From NCBI GenBank assembly GCA_016218485.1, contig JACRDY010000062.1:1-53893 (forward strand): a DNA stretch of 53,893 nucleotides, in the 5' to 3' direction. Of this stretch, positions 46,289 to 53,767 are shown one piece after another. Source of the stretch: Candidatus Falkowiibacteriota bacterium. Lineage in GTDB: Bacteria; Patescibacteriota; Patescibacteriia; JACRDY01. Made by a program: the position numbers and the translations under genes. Under the pieces are notes generated by a model that saw nothing but the letters and a program-made list of their open reading frames with translations, made no database searches and had not been told where the DNA came from. Within the stretch, counting starts at the first letter, position 1; every line of letters starts with the position of its first letter.

Positions 46289-46894
46289 ATGCGGCGCCCA
46301 ACCCCACAACACGGTTTCACCCTCCTGGAAACGCTCATGGCCCTCGCTATTTTCGCCACGGTGGTCATCTTGGCGAGCACCTTCGTGATCAAAAGTTACC
46401 AAGCGTCAAATTTCGGACAAGAACAGAATGAGGCGATTGAGAACGCGCGGCGCGGCATTGAAACGATGATTAAGGAAATCCGCGCCAGCGGTCAGAGCGA
46501 CGAGGGCGGCTATATCATCCTGACGAACGAACCGCAATCACTGACGTTCTACAGCGATATTGATAAAGACACAGTACTGGAGCAAATCCACTACTGGCTG
46601 GATGGCACTGATTTTAAAAAGGGCGTCATTGAACCCAATGCGGAGAACCAATACTTGGCCGAAAATGCCACTGTCACGATTCTCTCCCGCTATGTCCGCA
46701 ATGCCGACACGCCGATCTTTACCTATTATGGCGGTGACTACCCCGCGGTGGCCCTGCCATACGAACCGGTCATGATTGATAATATCCGCCTGATCAACAT
46801 TTACCTGGAAGTCAACGTTGATCCGAGTAAAGCGCCACGCAGCTATATCCTTGAGTCTAAAGCAAACATCCGCACCCTGAAAGATAACCTGTAG
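46289..46894 (+). CDS. Minor pseudopilin, PilW/GspJ-like
   Basis: The 201-aa protein has the prepilin motif QHGFTLLETLMALAIFATVV (cleavage after Gly9, Glu at +5) and one hydrophobic N-terminal helix. The following NARRGIETMIKEIRASGQS matches the start of PilW/GspJ-type minor pilins. The rest is beta-rich. It lies 2 nt after the propeller pseudopilin and 6 nt before the next gene. Minor pilins of this class prime pilus assembly at the tip. Confidence 0.87.
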   Translation: MRRPTPQHGFTLLETLMALAIFATVVILASTFVIKSYQASNFGQEQNEAIENARRGIETMIKEIRASGQSDEGGYIILTNEPQSLTFYSDIDKDTVLEQIHYWLDGTDFKKGVIEPNAENQYLAENATVTILSRYVRNADTPIFTYYGGDYPAVALPYEPVMIDNIRLINIYLEVNVDPSKAPRSYILESKANIRTLKDNL

Positions 46895-46900
46895 TCAGCT

Positions 46901-48409
46901 ATGAACACTGGGCAACACAACCAACAAGGCAGTATTCTCATGTTTACCCTTGTCTTCACCACCGTCTTCATCACTATCCTTAGCGGTATGATTGGGCTCG
47001 TCTTGATGCAGCAACGGGTGATGGACCGTACCGTCGCCTCGGAAAAATCTCTCAATATCGCCGAGGCCGGCATTGACTACTACCGCTGGCACTTGGCGCA
47101 CAGCCTCAATGACTATGCCGATGGCACCGGACAAGAGGGTTGTAACCCCTGCGGCCCATACCACCACAGCTATAGTGACCCCTGGGGCACCGTCATCGGC
47201 TCCTACGACATCACTATCACGCCGCCGGCCGAGGGTTCTGATGTCGTCACCATTACCGCGCTGGGGCAGCTGGATGATTTCCCCAATCAAACACGAACGG
47301 TGACGGCGCAATTCCGCCGCCCCTCGCTCGTCAAGTATATGGTCGTCGCCAATGACAATATGCGTTTTGGCAGCGACACGGACGTCTACGGAGAAATACA
47401 CAGTAATGGCGGGGTACGTTTTGACGGCACCGCACACAATGTCGTTTCCTCCGCCCGAACCACCTACACTGATCCGGACGGCGCCGGTCTCTGCACCAGT
47501 AACCCGGAGAATCCGAACGAGTGCCCCGGCGTCTGGACGGCCCAAGCAGACCCTAATGCGGTTTTCTTGGCCGGCACCGACTACCCCACCGCGCCGGTGG
47601 ACTTCAATGGCATCACCGCCGACCTGTCTAATCTGAAAACGTTAGCGCTCGGTAACGCTACCAAAATCAACAGCTACCTGTGGGTCGGCGACGGCATTTA
47701 CCTAGAGGCTTCAGGAAAACCCGGATATTTGCTACAATTCAAAGTGGTCGGGCCAACGACACTCTTGGATATCTACCGCGTCAAACAAACCTACGCTGAC
47801 TGCAGCTGGTCCTCGGGCGGCCTAGCCTACAGCGCGGCCAAAAACAGCATCTCCAGCGTCTACTCAAGTGCGGTGGCCACCAATGTAACCATGCCCAGTA
47901 ACGGCATCATCTTTGTGGAAGATAACTTTTGGGTTCAAGGCAGCATCGCGAATGCCCGCGTTACCGTAGTGGCCGCCAGCTTCCCTGAAACCCCTTCAAC
48001 CAACAAAAATATTTATATCAACAACGACATCACCTATGCCGGTGATTATGAGACGACCAAGGCGACCACAACGTTGGGGCTGATCGCGCAAAACGACATT
48101 ACCATCGGTCTCTACAGTGAAGATGATCTGGCGATTGACGCCGCGCTCTTGGCCCAGCAAGGCCGGATCGGTCGGCTCTACTACCCCAGCGTCTGCAGCA
48201 GCACCTCCTATAAACGGAACAGCATCACCATCCGTGGCGCCATGGCCACCTACAATCGGTACGGCTTTAGCTGGGTCTGCGGCGGCAGCTGGTGCTCCGG
48301 CTACCACTACCGCAATCTCCTTTTCAATGATACCCTGCGCAGCGCTCCGCCACCCTACTACCCGGTCGCCGGCGAGTACACCTTTCTCAATTGGAAAGAA
48401 GTACAATGA
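46901..48409 (+). CDS. PilX-like pilus assembly protein, long form
   Basis: The 502-aa protein has an N-terminal QQGSILMFTLVFTTVFITIL membrane helix without the full GFTLxE signal. The segment MDRTVASEKSLNIAEAGIDYYRW, typical of PilX proteins, follows. The 400-residue outer part is beta-rich (SDTDVYGEIHSNGGVRFDG) with several cysteines (GQEGCNPCG, CTSN, CSSTSYKR, CGGSWCSGY) that may form disulfides. It is far longer than PilX of proteobacteria (about 170-190 aa). Follows the PilW-like gene and precedes pilM by 24 nt. Confidence 0.8.
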   Translation: MNTGQHNQQGSILMFTLVFTTVFITILSGMIGLVLMQQRVMDRTVASEKSLNIAEAGIDYYRWHLAHSLNDYADGTGQEGCNPCGPYHHSYSDPWGTVIGSYDITITPPAEGSDVVTITALGQLDDFPNQTRTVTAQFRRPSLVKYMVVANDNMRFGSDTDVYGEIHSNGGVRFDGTAHNVVSSARTTYTDPDGAGLCTSNPENPNECPGVWTAQADPNAVFLAGTDYPTAPVDFNGITADLSNLKTLALGNATKINSYLWVGDGIYLEASGKPGYLLQFKVVGPTTLLDIYRVKQTYADCSWSSGGLAYSAAKNSISSVYSSAVATNVTMPSNGIIFVEDNFWVQGSIANARVTVVAASFPETPSTNKNIYINNDITYAGDYETTKATTTLGLIAQNDITIGLYSEDDLAIDAALLAQQGRIGRLYYPSVCSSTSYKRNSITIRGAMATYNRYGFSWVCGGSWCSGYHYRNLLFNDTLRSAPPPYYPVAGEYTFLNWKEVQ

Positions 48410-48433
48410 GCTGGTTAATCATCTCAATAACCT

Positions 48434-49696
48434 ATGGATCTGTCATGGTCAAAACTCAATACCACCCCCGCCACCATGCCCTTTGGTTTGGATATTTCTG
48501 ATGGCATGATCCGGGCGGTTCAGCTGAAACGACAGGGCGCTAAGTCATTCAGTCTGCGCTGTAAGCATGAGCTGCCGCTGCCCTCCGGCGTCATCCAGTC
48601 GGGTGAAATTTTGGATCAAGTAAAATTAAGCGGTTACATAAACAAATTAATCACCCGGCGCAGCGCTGATCAATTTGGTCAGCGGATCACTGCCCGAGAA
48701 GTCATCTCGGTACTGCCGGAACCGAAAACCTTCATCAAACTCGTAACCTTTGCCTGGCCGGCGAATGCCAGAGAGAGCGACAGCGCCAGCCAAGCGTCAA
48801 CCGATCCGTCGGCCACCATCCAGACTGTTTTGGCTCAAGAGTTGTCAGAAGACATCCCCCTGTCGCTTGAGGACGCCACCTATGATTACCATATCCTGCG
48901 GGGTAATCCTCATACCGCCAAACCAGGCGACACCATCCAACTGCTGACAGCTATAGCGCCAAAAAAAATAGTTGCCGACTACACGGCCGTCTTGGAAGCC
49001 AGCGGCCTGGTACCAGTGGCACTGGAAGTAGAGGGGTTAGCCATCGCCCGAGCGGTCATCCCCTGGACGCCGCAGCCATCTGCTCCGTCGGCCGCTGACA
49101 CGATTAATATTATTGTTGACCTGGGAGCCAACCGCACTGGCATGATCATCTACCACAATGGCATCATCCGCTATTCCTTGAGCGTACCGGTCTCGGGGCG
49201 AGCCATCAGCCAAAAAATTGCTGACAAGGAAAAAATTTCATTCCCGGAAGCTGAAAAAATGAAACTTAGCCACTCGCTCACCGGCGGCAATTCAGACATT
49301 GACGCCATCATCCGCTCATCCCTGGACATTCTGATCAGTCGCCTGCGCGAAGCTCTTGTCTTCTGCCAGGTAAAACTCTCAGACAGCGTCAAACCGCAGA
49401 TACTGCTCTGTGGGGGCGGCGCGCTCTGGGCAGGGCTGACGGCCATGCTCAGTCAACAGCTCAACGTGCCGGTCGGCATCGCTGACCCGTTCGTCAATTT
49501 TAGTAATAAATCCAGCATATTCCTGTCGGAGTATTACACGTCGCGGGAATACTCTCTCAACCATTCATCCCCGCAGCAAGCTGACGGGGTATTCGGGAAG
49601 GTGCTGGATAAACCATCGGGCATCAGCGCCAGCTCGGCACTGTCCCTCACGACCGCTATCGGTCTGGCGCTGGGAGGTCTCTATGATTACGCTTAA
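48434..49696 (+). CDS. pilM: Type IV pilus assembly protein PilM, with in-frame palindromic insertion
   Basis: The 420-aa actin-like ATPase starts near FGLDISDGMIRAVQLKRQG (M15 at 48476 is another possible start). Further motifs are LPEPKTFIKLVTF, IIVDLGANRTGMIIYHNG, ILLCGGGALWAG and the C-terminal TAIGLALGGL. PilM binds PilN and couples them to the cytoplasmic machinery. Near residues 359-393 an insert of about 34 aa (KSSIFLSEYYTSREYS and onward) corresponds exactly to a ~103-bp palindromic element also found at 19729-19831. The reading frame is kept. pilN overlaps its end by 14 nt. Confidence 0.93.
   Translation: MDLSWSKLNTTPATMPFGLDISDGMIRAVQLKRQGAKSFSLRCKHELPLPSGVIQSGEILDQVKLSGYINKLITRRSADQFGQRITAREVISVLPEPKTFIKLVTFAWPANARESDSASQASTDPSATIQTVLAQELSEDIPLSLEDATYDYHILRGNPHTAKPGDTIQLLTAIAPKKIVADYTAVLEASGLVPVALEVEGLAIARAVIPWTPQPSAPSAADTINIIVDLGANRTGMIIYHNGIIRYSLSVPVSGRAISQKIADKEKISFPEAEKMKLSHSLTGGNSDIDAIIRSSLDILISRLREALVFCQVKLSDSVKPQILLCGGGALWAGLTAMLSQQLNVPVGIADPFVNFSNKSSIFLSEYYTSREYSLNHSSPQQADGVFGKVLDKPSGISASSALSLTTAIGLALGGLYDYA
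49509..49610 (+). repeat. ~103-bp palindromic element, copy 2, inside pilM
   Basis: Same termini (AATCCAGCA, TGCTGGAT) and interior blocks (TTCCTGTCGG, ATCCCCGCAGCAAG, AAGGTGCTGGAT) as 19729-19831. It is translated in frame as part of pilM. Confidence 0.8.
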
Positions 49697-50225
49697 CCTG
49701 CTCGACCAAAAAAGGAAAAACAGCTACCACTGGCGGCGGCTGCTCTTGACGATACAGTCCGGTATTGAGCTCTGGTTCTTTACCATCCTCTGCTTAGGCA
49801 TCATCTTTTCTGCCGCCGAGTATTTTTTACAAACTAATTTTGAAGACACCACGGCGCAAAACGCGCTGATCAATCAAACAATCGGCGGCGACCAGCAAGA
49901 AATTCTGGCGATCAATTACCAACTCAAAGAGATCGACGGTATGCAGCGAGAATACATCGCCTGGGATCCCTTCCTGATGGCGCTCGTCAATGTTATCCCA
50001 CCCGACCTGAAACTGCGCAACCTGACCATTGACGCCACCGCCATGACCGTGGATATTACCGGTATAGCCAAAGACCGCGCCACCCTCTTGAAACTGAAGA
50101 GCGGCCTCGCCAATCTCTACGTGACCGACAAAGTCAATTCCCCGATTGATAACCTGCTCCGGAAAGACAATATTGATTTTGCTTTTCATCTGCTCTTGAA
50201 CCCTCAGCGACTCCGCTATGATTAA
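49683..50225 (+). CDS. pilN: Type IV pilus inner-membrane protein PilN
   Basis: The 180-aa bitopic protein starts MITLNLLDQKRKNSY, the conserved PilN N-terminus that binds PilM, then one transmembrane helix (about residues 26-48) and a ferredoxin-like outer domain (VIPPDLKLRNLTIDATAMTVDITGIAKDR). Its start overlaps pilM by 14 nt and its end overlaps pilO by 8 nt, so translation is coupled. Confidence 0.93.
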   Translation: MITLNLLDQKRKNSYHWRRLLLTIQSGIELWFFTILCLGIIFSAAEYFLQTNFEDTTAQNALINQTIGGDQQEILAINYQLKEIDGMQREYIAWDPFLMALVNVIPPDLKLRNLTIDATAMTVDITGIAKDRATLLKLKSGLANLYVTDKVNSPIDNLLRKDNIDFAFHLLLNPQRLRYD

Positions 50226-50799
50226 CGCCAGCAATAAAACAATCGTCCTCGCCACGATCCTGATCCTGATTGTCTGCACCGCCGGCATCAGCCTATTCAT
50301 CATTTACCCGAAAATAGTAACCATTAAAATGATCAGTGACGACGTGCAAAACCAAAAACAGGAGCTAGAAGAAAAATACCAGCGGGGCCAGAGCTTGCGA
50401 GCAATCTACGCTAATATAGCAACGGTGAAACAAAACCGTGATCGGCTGAACGCTACGGTGATTGAACAGGATAATGAGCTGGAATTCATCACCGCGCTGG
50501 AAAAAACGACTGAGGGTTTAGCGGTCAATCAGAATATCGTCCTCTCCCCGCCGAACCTCAAAGCCCCCACCAACAAACTGCAACTACTGGCTATCACCGT
50601 GACCCTGGATGGCGGCTTCATTGATATCCTGAAAACGGTTGAACGGATTGAACAGCTGCCCTACTACCTCATCGTGGAAAAGTTAGATTTCTCAAGCGAC
50701 CAAACAATCAACAGCCCCAGCGCTCCCGATCAGACGCCGCTGCCGAATCAACGCGTCCGCGCGGTACTGAAAGGAAAAATTTATTGGATGCCGCACTAA
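50218..50799 (+). CDS. pilO: Type IV pilus inner-membrane protein PilO
   Basis: The 193-aa bitopic protein has one transmembrane helix (about residues 9-29), a coiled coil (NQKQELEEKYQRGQSLRAIYANIATVKQNRD) and a PilO-type ferredoxin-like domain (LLAITVTLDGGFIDILKTVERIEQLPYYLIVEKLDF). PilN and PilO heterodimers connect PilM to the outer pilus machine. No PilP or PilQ gene is present, as expected for a cell without a conventional outer membrane secretin. Confidence 0.92.
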   Translation: MINASNKTIVLATILILIVCTAGISLFIIYPKIVTIKMISDDVQNQKQELEEKYQRGQSLRAIYANIATVKQNRDRLNATVIEQDNELEFITALEKTTEGLAVNQNIVLSPPNLKAPTNKLQLLAITVTLDGGFIDILKTVERIEQLPYYLIVEKLDFSSDQTINSPSAPDQTPLPNQRVRAVLKGKIYWMPH

Positions 50800-50800
50800 T

Positions 50801-51067
50801 ATGATCAAACTATCTCCCCCAAAAATAAATACTCTGGTATTCCTGATCATTATCCTCCTCATCGTCGCCATGCTCGGCTGGTCAGTCTATTTTATCTACC
50901 AGTACGTCTACCGCACGATTATTCTCGTGCCCGATCTGGAGAGCCTGAAACTGAAAACCTCCGTCAGCGCCGTGCGGATTGATCTCTTTGACGCCATTCA
51001 AACCAAACTGCAACAAAAAACCGCTGACCGATCAACTAACTGGTCAACGATCCATAACCCGTTTTAA
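50801..51067 (+). CDS. Small bitopic protein at the end of the pilus operon
   Basis: The 88-aa protein has one transmembrane helix (about residues 10-34) and a short outer segment (VPDLESLKLKTSVSAVRIDL). It occupies the PilP position but has neither a lipobox nor a PilP domain. It starts 1 nt after pilO and its stop overlaps the convergent cysteine desulfurase gene by 4 nt. Probably a pilus accessory protein; no family recognised. Confidence 0.75.
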   Translation: MIKLSPPKINTLVFLIIILLIVAMLGWSVYFIYQYVYRTIILVPDLESLKLKTSVSAVRIDLFDAIQTKLQQKTADRSTNWSTIHNPF

Positions 51068-52251
51068 TGCTCTCGCGCTCGCCAAGCTACGTCCTGGGCA
51101 CGGCGAATAATTGCCGGCGCGGAACGCAAAAAATAATTCACCTCGGCAGCCGTGGTACCACGTCCGAGGGTCAGACGAATACTGCCCGCCACTGCCCAAG
51201 CCGGCAGTCCCATAGCCAAGAGTACGTGTGAAGGCTCTATTGAACCTGAAGCGCAGGCCGAGCCGGTGGAGACGGCCATACCGGCGCTGTCGAGCATCAG
51301 CATCAGCCGCTCCCCTTCCACGCCAGTGCAGCTGAAATTAAGATTATTGGGTAATCGTTTCTCAAAACTGCCGTTGATCTGCAGCTTGGGAATTTTTTTT
51401 AGTAACTGCTGGTATAATTGATCACGGAGCAACCGAACAACGGCAGCATCTCGCTGCGGCCGCAATAATTTCACTGCCTCGGCCAGTCCAACAATCAGCG
51501 GCGTATTCAGCGTCCCGGGACGCAATCCCCCCTCCTGGCTGCCCCCGTGCAGAACTGATTTTATTTTTACGCCGGAGCGGACAAACAGCGCGCCGACGCC
51601 TTTCGGTCCATAAATCTTGTGTCCCGACAGAGACAGTAGATCAGCCCGCAAATACCCGACATCGCAGTTAAGATAATTAATTGCCTGGACCGCGTCAGTG
51701 TGCAAGTAAATTCGCTGCGCGCGGCCGCGGTTAAGCCGCTCCAGGAGCTTGCCAATATCGCGCACCGGCTGAATCGTGCCAACTTCATTATTGGCATACA
51801 TCAACGAAATCAACACCGTGGTCGGTCTGATTAATTTTTTGACCGCCTCAAATTTAACCACTCCATCCACGCCAACCGGAACATAATCAACCCGCGCTAA
51901 CCCTTCTGATTCAAGGGCGCGTACAGTCTCCAGCACGGCCGGGTGTTCAATGACTGAAGTAATGATATGTGGACGCCGCAGCGTACTCGCCGCGACCACA
52001 CCGCGAATCGCCAAATTGTCCGCCTCTGTTGCGCCGCTAGTGAAAACTATTTCAGTGGCTGAACAGCCTAAAAATTGAGCGATGCTCGCCCGAGCTGAAT
52101 CAATCGCCGCGGCGGCCGCGCGTCCGGGAGTATGCAGGGACGAGGGATTGCCAAACTGAACGGAAAAAAACGGCCGCATGGCTGCCACCACCCGCGGATC
52201 CACCGGCGTACTCGCGGCACAGTCAAAATAGATTTGTTTTCTTGGGGGCAT
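51064..52251 (-). CDS. Cysteine desulfurase, NifS/IscS family
   Basis: This 395-aa PLP enzyme removes sulfur from cysteine for Fe-S clusters or tRNA thiolation. PLP lysine K212 is in SLSGHKIYGPKG, His103 stacks on PLP (IEHPAVLETV), and the catalytic loop is STGSACASG with Cys333. The N-terminus IYFDCAASTPVDPRVV and C-terminus GSIRLTLGRGTTAAEVNYFL are typical. The short loop between C333 and the next helix (SGSIEPSHVLLAMG) places it in group I (IscS/NifS), not SufS. No iscU or mnmA lies in the window. Confidence 0.95.
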   Translation of the reverse strand: MPPRKQIYFDCAASTPVDPRVVAAMRPFFSVQFGNPSSLHTPGRAAAAAIDSARASIAQFLGCSATEIVFTSGATEADNLAIRGVVAASTLRRPHIITSVIEHPAVLETVRALESEGLARVDYVPVGVDGVVKFEAVKKLIRPTTVLISLMYANNEVGTIQPVRDIGKLLERLNRGRAQRIYLHTDAVQAINYLNCDVGYLRADLLSLSGHKIYGPKGVGALFVRSGVKIKSVLHGGSQEGGLRPGTLNTPLIVGLAEAVKLLRPQRDAAVVRLLRDQLYQQLLKKIPKLQINGSFEKRLPNNLNFSCTGVEGERLMLMLDSAGMAVSTGSACASGSIEPSHVLLAMGLPAWAVAGSIRLTLGRGTTAAEVNYFLRSAPAIIRRAQDVAWRAREH

Positions 52252-52261
52252 ACTGCATTAG

Positions 52262-52392
52262 AATGAAATTATAAATTCAAAATTATAAATCCTAAATAAA
52301 TTCTAATGTCTTAAATCTTAAACAAACCGGTGGTTTTGAATTTAGAATTTATGATTTATTTAGGGCTTAGAATTTTGGATTTAGAATTTAAA
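52262..52392. repeat. Word-repeat hairpin (AAATCCTAAATC words), homologous to 18391-18510
   Basis: AAATTCAAAATTATAAATCC words face GAATTTATGATTTATTTAGG words. The 32-bp block 52291-52322 is the exact reverse complement of 18449-18480. Confidence 0.85.
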
Positions 52393-52433
52393 CAATACGA
52401 GAATTAAAAAGCCCTCCATACAGTAACAATAAA

Positions 52434-52452
52434 CGCCCCACCGAGCGGGACG
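52434..52452 (-). terminator. Intrinsic terminator of the 52487-52711 gene
   Basis: Minus-strand CGTCCC/GGGGCG stem with a 7-nt loop, followed by TTTATTGTT. Confidence 0.6.
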
Positions 52453-52486
52453 TCTAGAGCATACCAAGTCGTCTGCGGCTGGTCAA

Positions 52487-52711
52487 TTACTTCATCAGCC
52501 GGTCAACTTTTCGCTTAATCATCCAGACCTTACACCCGAAGTAGACGCTCAATACCGCTAAACAGATCAAGAGAAATGCCACAATGATGACCAAGAAATA
52601 CGGATAAAACAAGGCCAGCACGGCGAAAAACAAGAGAAACAATCCCTGGAGCAGCAAGAACCAAATTAGCTCAATCATCGCGTAGTTAAAATGTTTGTAG
52701 AGATTTTTCAT
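52487..52711 (-). CDS. Small two-helix membrane protein
   Basis: The 74-aa protein has two long hydrophobic helices (about residues 13-35 and 38-60) between a basic N-terminus (MKNLYKHFNY) and a basic C-terminus (MIKRKVDRLMK). The topology is that of small inner-membrane accessory proteins. No family or partner is evident; a terminator follows it. Confidence 0.7.
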   Translation of the reverse strand: MKNLYKHFNYAMIELIWFLLLQGLFLLFFAVLALFYPYFLVIIVAFLLICLAVLSVYFGCKVWMIKRKVDRLMK

Positions 52712-52752
52712 AGGAAGCGCGGGTTAAGAGTTAGGGGGCTGAAAATATTATA

Positions 52753-52823
52753 CCACAGATTACACAGATAATCACAGATCACACGGATCTGTGCCATCTG
52801 TGATTATCTGTGTAATCTGTGTC
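52753..52823. repeat. Word-repeat hairpin (CACAGATTACACAGATAATC words)
   Basis: CACAGATTACACAGATAATCACAGAT faces ATCTGTGATTATCTGTGTAATC with a short CACACGGATCTGTGCC centre. Its right edge reaches the stop codon of the edge gene. Confidence 0.85.
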
Positions 52824-53767
52824 TAATAAATTTCCTTCTGGTAACATTCCTCGCAGTAAACGGTCTCCGGCCGGTCAGGCGCATAGGTGGTTTTTAAATC
52901 ACGGCCACACTGATCGCACTGACGCTCAAACAACTTACGCGGATTTCGTAATGCCATCCGAGACAAATGACGGCAGTCCGGACATTGCTGGGGAATACAA
53001 ATATCATACTGACGGTAGTATTCTAATTCCTGAGGAATAATTTTATAATTTTTACCACAATGAATACAGGCCAACACTGAATTCAAAATATCATCTTTAA
53101 CCTCCCCAATTTTGTCTGGCACGACATAAATTTGCGGCTGATAATTTTTCCGTTCTTCATCCCGCCAACGCCAGCCCTTAGCCAGCACCGCCTCTTTCGT
53201 TAAAGGGAAATATTCATAGGCCACGCTTTCATTATAGGCAAACGGCGTTAAAATACTAGGAAAAAATTCACCCCACTCACCCGTTTGCTGCATATGTCTG
53301 ATAATTTTTACTACCACCCTCTCATACTCTTCTTTATCATACTGTTTATTCAAGATACAATATTTATAATTAATCAAACCAACGCAACCGAAACAGTCCC
53401 CTCCGCCAACACAAAGATCGCAATAAACGTTATTAGAATTTTTCCAATTCTGTGAGCAAAAAATGGAATAATTATTATATGCCGACCCCTGCAGCTGGTA
53501 GCAACTTTTCGTTTCCAAAATTTCCGTCAAATCATGACATAATTCAGCCCGCCAAGCATCTTGCGAATAGAGAGATTCATAAATATCCCGACAGTTAAAA
53601 CACAATTGAGCATCTTTAGTATTCTGCAGATAATCACCAGAAAAATCCTGATTATTAAAACCCCAATAATACTTTCGGGGTAATGTCTTTAATTGTTGAT
53701 TAAACTGTTCTTTAAATGATTCCGCGGCGACACGAGTCGAGTTTAATTCTTTTATTAGACCTACTGA
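52823..53767 (-). CDS. Cysteine-rich Zn-ribbon protein, 5'-truncated
   Basis: An open frame of 314 codons runs from a stop at 53768-53770 to the TAG at 52823. The first 54 codons contain no ATG, GTG or TTG, and the first usable start (TTG 53605) would cut into a recognisable helix (AESFKEQFNQQLKTLPRKYYWGFNN), so the N-terminus is missing. The body has many cysteine pairs: CFNC, CDLC, CFGC, CIHC, CPDC, CDQC and CEEC. From memory, this matches a family common in Patescibacteria that carries N-terminal zinc knuckles before the missing point. It is soluble; function unknown. The truncation is probably caused by an insertion or a contig break at 53766. Confidence 0.75.
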   Translation of the reverse strand, partial: SVGLIKELNSTRVAAESFKEQFNQQLKTLPRKYYWGFNNQDFSGDYLQNTKDAQLCFNCRDIYESLYSQDAWRAELCHDLTEILETKSCYQLQGSAYNNYSIFCSQNWKNSNNVYCDLCVGGGDCFGCVGLINYKYCILNKQYDKEEYERVVVKIIRHMQQTGEWGEFFPSILTPFAYNESVAYEYFPLTKEAVLAKGWRWRDEERKNYQPQIYVVPDKIGEVKDDILNSVLACIHCGKNYKIIPQELEYYRQYDICIPQQCPDCRHLSRMALRNPRKLFERQCDQCGRDLKTTYAPDRPETVYCEECYQKEIY

